A stretch of DNA of 64,000 nt from NCBI RefSeq assembly GCF_023276375.1, contig NZ_JALLPK010000001.1, forward strand, positions 1,302,001-1,366,000, written 5' to 3'. How positions within the stretch are numbered: the first letter of the stretch is position 1; every line of letters starts with the position of its first letter. Shown here in pieces: positions 19,495 through 27,980 of the stretch. The notes below the pieces were generated by a model. The model was not told the origin of the DNA. It did no database searches and saw nothing but the letters and a program-made list of their open reading frames with translations. Source of the DNA: Halocatena marina (GTDB lineage Archaea > Halobacteriota > Halobacteria > Halobacteriales > Haloarculaceae). The position numbers were made by a program, and so were the translations under genes.

Positions 19495-19634
19495 ATTGAC
19501 CACTTGTGGTGACATTATTGAGGCCCTGGCTTGCACTAGCAGGCATATCCTCAATTGTACAACTCTGTTGCCAGATCAGCCAGCGAGTCTCTGTGTCTCC
19601 TCTTCGTCGTTGGATCCGCTAGTAATCCTGAAAA

Positions 19635-20243
19635 TCACGTCAACAGTGCTTCCTTTGCCTCACAGACACGCCGAAACTCCTCTTCGGAACCACCGTTGTC
19701 CGGATGGGCGGCTTTTACTAGCCGTCGGAACGCATCCCGAACAGTTGATGGATCAGCATCCGGCGGAATGCCGAGAATCACATGCGGTGGATGATCTGGC
19801 GAAGAATCACTCACATCCTCTGCCGGTGGAAGTCGGACGTTGGCGAATTCGCTTTCTCCGGTTTGTACCGGCTGGTTCTCCATCTTCCGCTTTTCACGGA
19901 TGTAAAGAGACAGCGTCCGGATATTGTCTCGAAGACGTGCGTACGAATCACACGCTACAGCGTACTGGTCTTCATCTCGTGACCACCGAACCACTGCGCC
20001 AGGATCTGCGGGATTGGCGTCCGTATACGGGTACTGCGGGTTCGCCTTCTGATGTTCTGCAGCCGTCGAGAGATGCCACTCATCGACACCGATGCGCTCT
20101 AGCTCACCTGCCAAGGTGTCGATTGACTGCCGGATCGACGTCTCAAATGGAGTGTCCTGTGTCCGTTCGTGCGACGGCGTTCGGTCCCAGCCAACTGGCC
20201 AGTCGAGAGTGTTGCTGTCCGTTCTCGAAGACTTACTCGGCAT
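19635..20243 (-). CDS. J-domain protein
   Basis: About 202 residues from the ATG at 20243. The longer frame begins inside the neighbouring gene; this start overlaps it by only 11 bases. The last 55 residues are a DnaJ domain (VILGIPPDADPSTVRDAF, then AHPDNGG with the HPD tripeptide needed to stimulate DnaK). The N-terminal 150 residues have no recognisable motif and would supply specificity. It is a co-chaperone-like protein, probably delivering a particular client to Hsp70. It is the last gene of a three-gene leftward group with the unknown protein and the winged-helix protein. Confidence 0.87.
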   Translation of the reverse strand: MPSKSSRTDSNTLDWPVGWDRTPSHERTQDTPFETSIRQSIDTLAGELERIGVDEWHLSTAAEHQKANPQYPYTDANPADPGAVVRWSRDEDQYAVACDSYARLRDNIRTLSLYIREKRKMENQPVQTGESEFANVRLPPAEDVSDSSPDHPPHVILGIPPDADPSTVRDAFRRLVKAAHPDNGGSEEEFRRVCEAKEALLT

Positions 20244-20850
20244 CGTCACCAGCCCTGGGATGTGCATCCATGTAGTGCTGCCACTGTCTGCAGGCAGTCG
20301 CACCGTCCATTCCTTCTGCTAGTAGCGTGACGTTCTGCTCTTCGGTGAGTACAAGCGCATACGGCTCAGTTTCCTCCGAGAGCTCGTCCCACGCTGCTGA
20401 ATCTTTGAGGATACTCAGACGGGTATCGTCAGCCGAGTTCGATGCATCGACGCTTCGATTTGAAACGGTGTTCGGAGAGAGCTTCCAGCCCGCACCGAGC
20501 AACGCGTGTACGTCTCGGAACGAATTCTCTGACGGATTCGGTGGCACTGAGGCGACGTGCTCGAATCCCACATGTTCGAACACGCGCAGGCTCTTCTCAA
20601 TGTCGTCTGTCGAAATCAGGTATTCGGACGGTGTTCTGTTTCCAGTCGCTTCACCTGGAACGAGGCCCAGAAAATCACCGTCAGCAATGGACGTGATAGT
20701 AACACGGCAGCTATCCGACCCACCCATCTCTCGACGTAGTTCGTACAGCGGCCGGTCGCCGTCGTATAATTCCATATACGTCGCGTACTCGAGTTCCTCG
20801 TAGGCAGGGTGGGTGGCAAGCTTTGAAGACAAACTCTGACACTTACTCAT
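20233..20850 (-). CDS. Unknown acidic protein, operon partner of J-domain protein
   Basis: 205 residues, soluble, acidic, not recognised. The first half (TYMELYDGDRPLYELRREMG and CRVTITSIADGDFLGLVPGE) looks like a small beta-rich domain; the second half holds predicted helices. It overlaps the J-domain gene by 11 bases and follows the winged-helix gene by 46 bases, so the three are probably cotranscribed. It could be the client or partner of the J protein. Confidence 0.75.
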   Translation of the reverse strand: MSKCQSLSSKLATHPAYEELEYATYMELYDGDRPLYELRREMGGSDSCRVTITSIADGDFLGLVPGEATGNRTPSEYLISTDDIEKSLRVFEHVGFEHVASVPPNPSENSFRDVHALLGAGWKLSPNTVSNRSVDASNSADDTRLSILKDSAAWDELSEETEPYALVLTEEQNVTLLAEGMDGATACRQWQHYMDAHPRAGDDAE

Positions 20851-20896
20851 CAGGACCCTCCACAGAACCTATCTCCGAACCTATTGTCGTATTTAA

Positions 20897-21229
20897 TCAT
20901 GTATACAGATAATCCTCTTTGTACACTACGTCACCCACGATAATCGTTGCATCAAGCTCTTGGCTCAGTCGCTTGCGGGTCCTCGCAGTATCAGTTGTTT
21001 CGTCGGTCCGCCACCAGACGATTCGTCCCGCTGACTTGCGCCGCTCAATCCGACCCCCCCGGTGTAACTCGGTGAGTTTCTCTCGTGCCGTCTCGGGCGT
21101 ACAACCGAGCGAATCAGCCACATCTGAGGATGTGATCGCCGGCCCAGCCATGGTATCAAAGACGCCAACCACAGCATCAAGGGTAACTGTCTCAATAAAG
21201 TCTCCCGTTTCACCATGCTTTCGAGGCAT
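20897..21229 (-). CDS. Winged helix-turn-helix regulator
   Basis: About 110 residues from the ATG at 21229 (MPRKHGETGDF); the frame reaches six codons further. Residues about 20-75 form a winged helix (PAITSSDVADSLGCTPETA, then LHRGGRIERRKSAGRIVWWR). It is a single-domain DNA-binding protein, first gene of the group with the unknown protein and the J-domain protein, so it may autoregulate that operon. The short C-terminal tail (IIVGDVVYKEDYLYT) is not recognised. Confidence 0.83.
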   Translation of the reverse strand: MPRKHGETGDFIETVTLDAVVGVFDTMAGPAITSSDVADSLGCTPETAREKLTELHRGGRIERRKSAGRIVWWRTDETTDTARTRKRLSQELDATIIVGDVVYKEDYLYT

Positions 21230-21508
21230 ATCGATACGACAAAACACACCGAAATAAGACTTTTCTGTATCGCGATATGTCGTGACAATATGCTAAGAAC
21301 TATCGCAGTAATGATTATACCGATGGCTGAAATCACGATGGACTGTTTTTAACTGATAGTTGTTTTCATGATAGGAGGATATTTATTCTGTATAAATTAT
21401 AGTATGTTCACAATATCCGTCTACAATGGCAGAAGTTATCGCAATTGGAGTTCTATTATATCTATATTATTACTGCTATTTCGAGTTATACCTAAGTGTA
21501 GAGATAGC

Positions 21509-21548
21509 CTTTATACGCTGGGTGTGCACGTGTAGAAATGTGCTGGGA
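21509..21548 (+). promoter_or_regulatory. Promoter with element shared by both Asn-rich genes
   Basis: TATA-like CTTTATAC at 21509-21516, then 13 bases, then GTGTAGAAATGTGCTGGGA at 21530-21548. The promoter of the other Asn-rich gene has the same layout: a TATA-like box, 13 bases, the same 19-mer with one change, and exactly 71 bases from the element to the ATG. Confidence 0.7.
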
Positions 21549-21549
21549 T

Positions 21550-21600
21550 GGTGCCACCTCAACCGTCGACATGATGTCATGGGGAAGGTGAGTTCGCACC
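21550..21600 (+). promoter_or_regulatory. Predicted stem-loop in the 5' leader
   Basis: GGTGC (21550-21554) pairs with GCACC (21596-21600), and the adjoining CACCT (21555-21559) pairs with AGGTG (21586-21590), with a 5-base bulge on the right arm and a 26-base loop. The stem begins one base after the 19-mer, exactly as in the second copy. Confidence 0.55.
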
Positions 21601-21619
21601 CAGTGAATGACAACTAACA

Positions 21620-21943
21620 ATGAGACGAACTATTCAGCTTTCAGTGACCGCACTCATGCTCGTGAGTCTACTCGCAGGGGCCTGCGCTGGGTCTGCCGGC
21701 GCAACGTCGTATGCCAAAAAAGTCGATGTCGATAAACGAGTAAACGATAACGCGGATAATAACGCGGATACGACAACGAACAATCCTGTGATTGGGATTA
21801 ATAACGAGAACAACAACACGAACGGCAACAATCTCGAGAACACCAACACCAACAGCAACGCGAATAGCGCTAACGCGAACGCGGACGCCAACAGTAGCGG
21901 TCTCGGTCTCGACGTGAGTGTTGGTGGACTTACGGATGGATAA
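21620..21943 (+). CDS. Asn-rich exported protein, copy 1
   Basis: 107 residues. The N-terminus (MRRTIQLSVTALMLVSLLAG) is a Sec-type signal ending near AGATSYA. The mature chain is low-complexity: a Lys/Asp stretch, NNPVIGINNENNN, then asparagine alternating with Thr, Ser and Ala, and a Gly/Leu tail. No catalytic motif. Composition suggests an extracellular, flexible or self-assembling chain. It is paralogous to the protein at 36719-37060, which has the same signal type and the shared core IGINN-NNNTNGNNLENTNTN. Function unknown. Its position at one edge of the gas vesicle region is notable, though a link is not shown. Confidence 0.8.
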   Translation: MRRTIQLSVTALMLVSLLAGACAGSAGATSYAKKVDVDKRVNDNADNNADTTTNNPVIGINNENNNTNGNNLENTNTNSNANSANANADANSSGLGLDVSVGGLTDG

Positions 21944-22264
21944 CGCTGCTATTCACAGCAAGACACACAAGCGATTGCTCGATCGCTTCAGACAGCAGTG
22001 ATCGCCAGCGGAGCGCTGTCGAACGCCACAGCGCTCGGCAATAATCAATATATAATCTTCCACGCATCTAACACATTGGATAGTGACAACAACAAGAGGG
22101 AGTGTCATTTGATATATGGCCAACAGAACATCCAATGAAGCGCAGCAGACGCGCGATTCGAAACGCGTCGAGTTCACGAACACCACTGTCCTCGCCACAA
22201 GTAATATCTGAATTAATCGTCCCGAACGACGGAAGTCGAGATCAAATCACAGAAGAATATACGA
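21944..22264. other. Non-coding stretch
   Basis: Convergent 3' region between the Asn-rich gene and the Gly-helix protein gene. A 34-codon frame from 22116 has no family signature. Nothing else seen. Confidence 0.4.
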
Positions 22265-22795
22265 TTAGTAATCAGTTGATTCCTCCGTGACTTCGATAGC
22301 TGTATCTGTGTCCATATTCCAGGTCTCAGTCGCTTCGCTGCCGATGCCAGGAAGGTAGTCGCGGAGACCGCTCTCTTGTGCTGCTGTGGTAATCTCGGTT
22401 GCCAGTCGGTCGAGTTCTTCACCATCAGTGAGTGTGCTCACCCGATCGGCGACGGCGTCGGGATCACCGTATTCGATGAACGCCTCCACTGCTGCCTCTC
22501 CGAGTTTCTCACCGATGACGTTCCCGACTGCTGTTTCGATGAGCTGGCCGAGTGGGAGATAGCTCGTCAGTTCAGTCGCAACACGTCGGCCGATAAGCCG
22601 ACCGATAACTTTACCAGCTTCTTCAGTATCGACGGCCTCATCCTCTATGTCCTCAAACTCACCGTCAAGTAGCTCTTCTATCTCGATGGCTTCGAGCAGA
22701 CTATGGACGGCATCTGCTGTGAAGTACGTCTCTAGCCCTGTCGCTATCGCATCGCGTGTACTATCTGGAATTGTCTCTGATTCAGTGTCCATCAT
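22265..22795 (-). CDS. Gly-helix protein, diverged paralogue of the gvp-operon protein at 27981
   Basis: 176 residues, acidic. Residues 61-105 form a glycine-rich amphipathic helix array (GKVIGRLIGRRVATEL, then VGNVIGEKLGEAAVEAF) resembling residues 47-75 of the protein at 27981-28445 (GEIVGRQLGEMLGRRVGEQL). Both also have a C-terminal EEL--LA helix. This helix type can pack against membranes or form oligomers. It lies about 2 kb from gvpO, outside the operon. Not a recognised family; the homology is by eye and needs a profile comparison. Confidence 0.75.
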   Translation of the reverse strand: MMDTESETIPDSTRDAIATGLETYFTADAVHSLLEAIEIEELLDGEFEDIEDEAVDTEEAGKVIGRLIGRRVATELTSYLPLGQLIETAVGNVIGEKLGEAAVEAFIEYGDPDAVADRVSTLTDGEELDRLATEITTAAQESGLRDYLPGIGSEATETWNMDTDTAIEVTEESTDY

Positions 22796-22928
22796 CTAAA
22801 ATATCAGTCGCGCATCGGATAAGGCTGATCCATGATACATCCAGTGACGGTTCAACGTTGGGATGTGGACCTGTATTTGTAGAGTATGAATAGAACCATT
22901 TTTTATGCTAGTACTTGGATGTGAATAT

Positions 22929-23321
22929 ATGGCTGCGATATCCTCACGAAACGTTCTTTTGACCATCGTCGTCTTCGGGCTGATGTTCAGTGGTTGTCTT
23001 ACACTCAGTCCGTCAGTTACGACAGAGACGAGCGAATCTTCCGTGTTCAAAAGCCTTTCAACCGATGAGCCGTGGGCTGGCCAACACGTCAGAGTAACTG
23101 CAACCCTCCGGTCAACTCCAGCAGCAGGGAACGTAACAACGATTACTATCATCGATGACAGCGGACAACCGTACGACACAATCAGTGTCGAATCTGGACA
23201 AACTACTGTCATTCTCTGGGTGCCCACCGATCAGACGTCGACGCTCGTCGCAAGTAATAGTGTCAATTCAACATCTATTGGTACGCTGAATGTCACTAGT
23301 AGCGGGAACCGCGTGTTATAA
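22929..23321 (+). CDS. Exported lipoprotein, unknown function
   Basis: About 130 residues from the ATG at 22929, chosen because it puts a short basic start and hydrophobic core directly before the lipobox FSGC; the longer frame adds eight residues. The mature part is a small beta-rich, Ser/Thr-rich domain (VRVTATLRSTPAAGNVTTITI) like a single immunoglobulin-like module. It is probably anchored on the outer face of the membrane. It is followed by the DUF4177-like gene about 90 bases on. Confidence 0.75.
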   Translation: MAAISSRNVLLTIVVFGLMFSGCLTLSPSVTTETSESSVFKSLSTDEPWAGQHVRVTATLRSTPAAGNVTTITIIDDSGQPYDTISVESGQTTVILWVPTDQTSTLVASNSVNSTSIGTLNVTSSGNRVL

Positions 23322-23414
23322 TAGGTGACTGTCCAGTGTATCAAGAGAGCTAGAACGTTCTTGGACGCAAATAGTATGGAGTGGATTTTTACTGCTATTG
23401 AATGTGGGTAGTAT

Positions 23415-23648
23415 ATGGAGAAATCTGAACCCACCGATTCGAGCTGGGAGTACACGACGCTGCGGCCACCCAGAGGCGATACGAAAAAAGAAGCAGAGGA
23501 TCCAACGGACGAGATGAACGAGCTAGCTGCTAAGGGATGGCGACTTATCGAGACCATCGATTATACGGGTGGTGGAACCAAATTTCTCGTGTTTGAGCGT
23601 CCCGCCTCGTCGGCTGCCGACCGGTCCCAAAATAAGAGACAATCATGA
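23415..23648 (+). CDS. DUF4177-like small protein
   Basis: 77 residues. WEYTTLRPP near the start, MNELAAKGWRLIETI in the middle and GGTKFLVFER near the end match the DUF4177 layout, a small beta-alpha-beta protein of unknown function. The stop overlaps the next start (ATGA at 23645), so it is translationally coupled to the membrane protein that follows. Confidence 0.83.
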   Translation: MEKSEPTDSSWEYTTLRPPRGDTKKEAEDPTDEMNELAAKGWRLIETIDYTGGGTKFLVFERPASSAADRSQNKRQS

Positions 23649-24688
23649 GCTCCGAGATCGATGAATCAACCGTTGATACCGACGTTGACGTCAGCACGGC
23701 GAATACGATGCGTGAACGGGCCGGTGAAAGTCGGCTCAAACTCTGGTTACTATTGCGTGCCAATCGTCTCGTCGTCACTGCTGTGTTGGCACTTGCAATC
23801 TTCGTCGTCTTCATCGTATCCGTGACGGTACTTCCACCACCGCTTGTTCCACAGCTCAACGCCGACGATACGATCGAGACGATGTTTTCGACGATGATCA
23901 GCGCAGTCATCACCGGTACCACGCTCGTCGTCACCATTGGGCAACTGGTACTCTCGCAGGAAAATGGTCCACTCGGCGACCAACGCGCACGGATGGAGGA
24001 TTCGATGGATTTTCGAGATTACACAGAAGAACTCGTCGGAACGCCAAGTCCCGCGGATCCGTCTGCATTTCTCCGGAGTCTCGTCGATGTCTCACAAGAC
24101 CGAGCTGAGGCAGTACGGGATGGACTCAGTGAGATCGACAGCGACCAACTGCAATGGGAAGTTGATGAATTCACGAACAGTCTCATTGGGAACTCTGAAA
24201 CGGTAAGCGAGCAACTCGATGGCGCGAAATTCGGTACGTTCGATGTCCTATTTGCTGCCCTGAACTACAACTACGGTTGGAAGATCTTTCAGGTCGAACG
24301 GCTCCTGCACGACCATCAGGAGGACCTCGGTCAGCCCGAAAACGAGCTCTTAAACGAGTTGAAAATAGCGTTGTCGATGTTCGGGCCAGCACGCGAGCAC
24401 GTGAAAACGCTGTATTTCGAGTGGGCCCTCGTCACACTCTCACAGTTGATTCTCTATGCGTCGATTCCAGCGCTCGCCGTCGCGGGCATCATGCTCACCG
24501 TCGTTGATGCAGGCACGCTCTCTGGGAGTACACTTGGTATTGAGAATATGACGTGGATGATTGGGGCTGCCTTTACTGTGACGCTGATTCCGTTCTTGCT
24601 GTTCGCGTCGTATGTTTTGCGGATTGTGACAGTCGCCAAGCGGACACTCGCAATTGAGCCCCTCATTCTCCGGGATTCACAACGCTAA
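23645..24688 (+). CDS. Haloarchaeal four-helix membrane protein, unknown function
   Basis: 347 residues. Two N-terminal membrane helices (about residues 38-60 and 80-104) and two C-terminal ones (about 258-285 and 300-325) flank a soluble, acidic middle of about 150 residues. The segment ENGPLGDQRARMEDSMDFR follows the second helix. This resembles a haloarchaeal membrane protein family without known role. It is coupled to the DUF4177-like gene. It lies just outside the gas vesicle genes, convergent with gvpO. Confidence 0.82.
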   Translation: MSSEIDESTVDTDVDVSTANTMRERAGESRLKLWLLLRANRLVVTAVLALAIFVVFIVSVTVLPPPLVPQLNADDTIETMFSTMISAVITGTTLVVTIGQLVLSQENGPLGDQRARMEDSMDFRDYTEELVGTPSPADPSAFLRSLVDVSQDRAEAVRDGLSEIDSDQLQWEVDEFTNSLIGNSETVSEQLDGAKFGTFDVLFAALNYNYGWKIFQVERLLHDHQEDLGQPENELLNELKIALSMFGPAREHVKTLYFEWALVTLSQLILYASIPALAVAGIMLTVVDAGTLSGSTLGIENMTWMIGAAFTVTLIPFLLFASYVLRIVTVAKRTLAIEPLILRDSQR

Positions 24689-24903
24689 AGCTCAGGTAAC
24701 TCTGTGAATGGATACACGACCACGACTTTCGATCACTAATCAGCACCTGCCGAGAAAATCATACGCGACTATATAATCATATCTTGATCGTTATAGCCAC
24801 TGTCTGTGTTTTTGTGGATAAAGCGAGATCTACCCCAGTTTTTAATAACGCATCCACGACTTACCAGATGTTATCGCTTTGTTTCAGATACCGCTTTGCC
24901 TAT

Positions 24904-25437
24904 TCACTCCATCGAGGTCGTATCACCCCGTCGATAACGTTTGAGACATCGGTAGCCATGAATCTGACCGCTCGTATCGAGGAGTATCTCGTATCGTCCA
25001 AGAATGTCCTGCGTATCCGGAATCGCGCGGCGTTCAACGAACTCCCCAACTGCTTTCCACCCATCATCAGTCTGTTCCACTTCGGTAATACCATCGAGAG
25101 GACGGTTGATCAGTTCCGGCGTATGTTCATGGATCTGTTTTTGAATCTCTACGATGGAACTGCTCCCGTCGTTGGTTTCTGATTCCTCCATCCCTTCGAG
25201 ACTGCGTTCGATCGCTTCCCGTGTCTCTTTGAGCGAATCGTCATCCTCATCGCTGTCAGTACTGTTCTCAAGCTCTTCGAATCGAACTTCGATGGCCTCT
25301 TTTGCCCCTTTTCGGTCCTGGCTCTCAGTCTCGGCCTCGTAAATCTCCTCGAGCGTTTCGGGATCGTCGATCGATTCGATTTCGTCCGTTAGCTCATCTA
25401 TCGTACGAGTGCTTGGGTCTACGTCTGACTCAGCCAT
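24904..25437 (-). CDS. gvpO: Gas vesicle protein GvpO
   Basis: 177 residues. The N-terminal 90 are acidic and helical (LEEIYEAETESQDRKGAKEA). The C-terminal 80 form the GvpO domain: DGWKAVGEFVERRAIP, then ILGRYEILLDTSG and YRCLKRYRRG. GvpO is one of the eight proteins needed for vesicle formation in Halobacterium, probably during early assembly. It lies 172 bases beyond gvpA on the same strand; gvpC and gvpN, which often sit between them, are missing. Convergent with the membrane protein gene at 23645. Confidence 0.93.
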   Translation of the reverse strand: MAESDVDPSTRTIDELTDEIESIDDPETLEEIYEAETESQDRKGAKEAIEVRFEELENSTDSDEDDDSLKETREAIERSLEGMEESETNDGSSSIVEIQKQIHEHTPELINRPLDGITEVEQTDDGWKAVGEFVERRAIPDTQDILGRYEILLDTSGQIHGYRCLKRYRRGDTTSME

Positions 25438-25609
25438 AGAGGTGTCTTCCAGCGATCGATTTCGAATTGTCCGATGGCGGTGCGGGCGACGTATCTATCG
25501 TCAAAACAGAACAACGGTCCGCAAACGCTCTCCGTTCATAGGGACAGCGATGCGGACTGTACTCTACAGACGAATCCCTGAATTGGGTCATTGTATTGTG
25601 TTGGAGTGT

Positions 25610-25888
25610 TCATGCCCCCGAATCTGGTTCTACCATCGGAGAAGTACCGATATCAAGCTCTTTGAGGTCTTGTAGGTCCTCCGATTGACTTGCTTGCTCA
25701 AGCTTCGTTATTGCTTCGGCATAATGCAAGAATGTATCGACGGACGCGACGACGATGCGTGCCTCGATGGTGAGAACTTCGATTCCGACGACCGATACCC
25801 GTGCCCAGATATCGATAACGATCCCTTTGTCTAGGATCCGATCCAGTACCTCTGCAAGACTGGCTGTGCTTGGACGTTCATTTGCCAT
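25610..25888 (-). CDS. gvpA: Gas vesicle major structural protein GvpA
   Basis: 92 residues. Residues about 9-61 are the conserved core that forms the ribbed vesicle wall: [42 protein letters not shown] split here as two beta strands and a helix, then HYAEAI. The C-terminal tail of about 30 residues is longer than the 76-residue Halobacterium GvpA and acidic. It assembles into hollow gas-filled cylinders or spindles used for buoyancy. It is divergent from gvpF; the 180-base space between them is the likely control region. Confidence 0.95.
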   Translation of the reverse strand: MANERPSTASLAEVLDRILDKGIVIDIWARVSVVGIEVLTIEARIVVASVDTFLHYAEAITKLEQASQSEDLQDLKELDIGTSPMVEPDSGA

Positions 25889-25922
25889 TGGATATACAAA
25901 CTAGCCAAGTCGGTGTTAGTGT

Positions 25923-25944
25923 CTTGCCTGCCCATGCAAGGCAA
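25923..25944. promoter_or_regulatory. Inverted repeat between gvpA and gvpF
   Basis: TTGCC (25924-25928) and GGCAA (25940-25944) surround a nested CTTGC / GCAAG pair, 35-55 bases upstream of the gvpA start. No clear match to the GvpE-activated UAS remembered from Halobacterium was seen in the region, which fits the absence of gvpD and gvpE. It could bind a different regulator. Confidence 0.4.
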
Positions 25945-26070
25945 ATAGACAAACACACTAGAAGTCTTCTTATTACACACGGTAGTAATGTGTATCCATA
26001 GGCGCAACGCCAATGACACTGCGCACAGGGGACGAACCACGTCACGTCCACTATCCGGTGTGTGATTCTA

Positions 26071-26700
26071 ATGAGTGATGAGTATCTGTACGCGTACGGG
26101 ATAATCGAAAACGAAGAGATAGATGCCAGCATCGAGGGCGTCGAAGGAGCAACACGAGCCTACACGATCGATCACCGGACCCTCTCGGCAGTCGTTTCGG
26201 ATATAGAGACGATGGACCCAGAGCAAACGGACGAAAACGTTCGAGCACACGACGATGTTCTTCAGACAATTATGTTCTGGGAGGGAGGTCGAACCGTCGT
26301 CCCGATGCAGTTTGGGATGACATTCAAAAGTGCACGTCCACTGAAAAGCATCCTGAGAGGCGGACGACGGGCGTTTGTGCGCGCACTTCAAGACATGGAT
26401 GGAATGATCGAACTCGGGGTGAAACTCCTCATCGATGAGGATGCAACGGTTGATCGGGACGCTGTACGCGAGTTCACGGTGGAACAGCTCGCCGCTGCGA
26501 GTGAACAGGAAGCAAAAAACGATCTATTCAGTGATCGACTCATCATCAACCGTTCGTACCTCGTTGATCGGGAAGAGCAGGCTGCGTTCGAGACGGCTGT
26601 CGACGCCATCACCGAAGAATACGGTGACACTGTAACCGTCCAGTATACCGGTCCCTGGGCACCGTACAATTTCATCGACATCGAAATCAGCTCCCAATAA
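26071..26700 (+). CDS. gvpF: Gas vesicle protein GvpF
   Basis: About 209 residues from the ATG at 26071 (MSDEYLYAYGIIE), the normal family start; an in-frame GTG three codons upstream is less likely. GvpF/GvpL family: the N-terminal half folds around YAYGIIE and VVPMQFGMTFKS; the last strand is VQYTGPWAPYNF. GvpF is essential in Halobacterium and contacts GvpA, probably keeping the monomer soluble before assembly. It opens the rightward operon; its stop overlaps the gvpG start by one base. Confidence 0.94.
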   Translation: MSDEYLYAYGIIENEEIDASIEGVEGATRAYTIDHRTLSAVVSDIETMDPEQTDENVRAHDDVLQTIMFWEGGRTVVPMQFGMTFKSARPLKSILRGGRRAFVRALQDMDGMIELGVKLLIDEDATVDRDAVREFTVEQLAAASEQEAKNDLFSDRLIINRSYLVDREEQAAFETAVDAITEEYGDTVTVQYTGPWAPYNFIDIEISSQ

Positions 26701-26951
26701 TGTTCCTGCTCGATGACCTCCTCTTCAGGCCGTTCGTGTCTGTGATCTCGGTTATTCAGACGCTGGCAGTCGAGGAGATCTATGATCGAACAGAGATCAA
26801 AAACGACCTGAAAGAAAATCGTCTCCTGTTCGAGATCGGGGACCGATCTCGCGCGGAGTACGAACGTCGTCAAGAGGAATTACAGACACAACTCGATGTG
26901 GCAGAGCAGGCCCACGAAACACTGAGCGGCAAGATACAGGTAAAACGATGA
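26700..26951 (+). CDS. gvpG: Gas vesicle protein GvpG
   Basis: 83 residues. GvpG layout: a hydrophobic start (LLDDLLFRPFVSVISVIQTL), then a charged helix (IYDRTEIKNDLKENRLLFE, DRSRAEYERRQEELQTQLD). Essential, minor vesicle-assembly protein. It shares ATGA with gvpH at its end, so translation is coupled on both sides. Confidence 0.92.
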   Translation: MFLLDDLLFRPFVSVISVIQTLAVEEIYDRTEIKNDLKENRLLFEIGDRSRAEYERRQEELQTQLDVAEQAHETLSGKIQVKR

Positions 26952-27400
26952 CGAACAAGAGCAACAGAGAAAATGGTGGAATCGTCCAGACCCTTCGAGA
27001 GATTCTCGAAACGATCGTTGCTGCCGAAGAGGAACGCCAACGCCACGGGAAAGGATCGACCACCCTCGGTAAAACACGACTCGGCTATGAGTTCTCGATC
27101 GATACTGGAACTCTCTCTGACCTCGGTCCCGATTCCCGTACAACAAACTCGTCGGATCGGGCAACAGCCGTCCGGTATGTAGACGGAAACGTGCTAGTCA
27201 CGATAGATATCCCCGAAGTGGATCCGGAAACAGTGTCTGCTGGCGTCGATAATAGAACGGGCGAACTCCTGCTCGGTATCGATGGGACGATTGAAGAACG
27301 TATCCCGCTCCGACAGAAAGGGCTCAAGATCGTTACCGCCTCCGTCACCAACGGCATCCTCGAATTTCACCTGCAGCCAATTGAGGCGATCAAAGAATGA
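26948..27400 (+). CDS. gvpH: Gas vesicle protein GvpH (Hsp20-like)
   Basis: 150 residues. The C-terminal half (about residues 75-150) is an Hsp20/alpha-crystallin-like domain: VRYVDGNVLVTIDIPEVDPE, then LLLGIDGTIEERIPL and TNGILEFHLQPI. In Halobacterium GvpH is not essential and interacts with other Gvp proteins as a small chaperone. It overlaps gvpG and the following gene by 4 bases each. Confidence 0.92.
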   Translation: MTNKSNRENGGIVQTLREILETIVAAEEERQRHGKGSTTLGKTRLGYEFSIDTGTLSDLGPDSRTTNSSDRATAVRYVDGNVLVTIDIPEVDPETVSAGVDNRTGELLLGIDGTIEERIPLRQKGLKIVTASVTNGILEFHLQPIEAIKE

Positions 27401-27978
27401 TCGACGTGACCAATCTGAAAAAGGTACGTGAGCAAAGGCAAAGACAGACGACTCACACGGGAGAGATGCCTCACGATGATGCGAGTTCAGTCATACTCCT
27501 AACTGATGGTGGTGATGAAGCTGAGAACAATGAGAACGACAGAACTGAAGACAACGAGAGCGATGGAACTGAGAATACTACTGAGGATAACGGAACTGAG
27601 AGCGATGGCGAGACGCAGGTTCTCTATCTCGACCTAGAGGGTCTGTTTCTCGATCTTCTCGGTCTTGAAGTTGACCTCAACGAGGTCATTCTCGATGTTT
27701 CAGCTGTTCGGGGGTCGGGGAATCTTCTCGGGAATCTTCTGTCGGAGGTCGCTGGGTTGCTCGATACCGATCTATCTGATATACTTGACGGAATCCTGCC
27801 GGATGACATACTCTCAGGCGTCCTTCCGGACGAGTTGCTCAGTGAGATGGATCTTGACGATCGAATACCATCACTTTCCGACGTTATGTTTGGAGTAGTG
27901 AATCTATTGCTGGATATGGTTCTGGATGCTCTCGAAGACGGGGAATCGACCGACGAATCATCGTCCGACACCCAATAA
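27397..27978 (+). CDS. Novel gvp-operon protein with a GNLLGNLL core domain
   Basis: 193 residues in the place of gvpI, but not GvpI, which is short and basic. Residues 1-74 include an acidic disordered Asn/Asp/Glu/Thr stretch. Residues 75-123 form a conserved-looking core: YLDLEGLFLDLLGLEVDLN, then VILDVSAVRGSGNLLGNLL and EVAGLLD. The same core pattern is remembered from uncharacterised bacterial and archaeal proteins. Residues 124-185 are Leu/Asp-rich amphipathic segments (ILDGILPDDILSGVLPDELL). The hydrophobic-acidic pattern suggests it coats or binds the vesicle surface; this is inference. It starts within the gvpH stop (ATGA). Confidence 0.83.
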   Translation: MIDVTNLKKVREQRQRQTTHTGEMPHDDASSVILLTDGGDEAENNENDRTEDNESDGTENTTEDNGTESDGETQVLYLDLEGLFLDLLGLEVDLNEVILDVSAVRGSGNLLGNLLSEVAGLLDTDLSDILDGILPDDILSGVLPDELLSEMDLDDRIPSLSDVMFGVVNLLLDMVLDALEDGESTDESSSDTQ

Positions 27979-27980
27979 TC

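Larger units (their letters stand above)
19154..19634. other. Intergenic region with a GC-rich structured block
   Basis: Mostly AT-rich ends around a GC-rich core (about 19330-19480) holding two strong inverted repeats, listed separately. A short - strand frame in the core has no family signature. Confidence 0.4.
21230..21619. other. Promoter and leader region of the Asn-rich gene
   Basis: AT-rich divergent region. Its right half contains the TATA box, the 19-base shared element and the structured leader described separately; the left half is presumably the promoter of the winged-helix gene. Confidence 0.5.

Noticed and set aside
25438..25609. Possible gvpC or gvpN between gvpO and gvpA
   Set aside because: Only 172 bases, no repeats of GvpC type and no Walker motif; too short for either.
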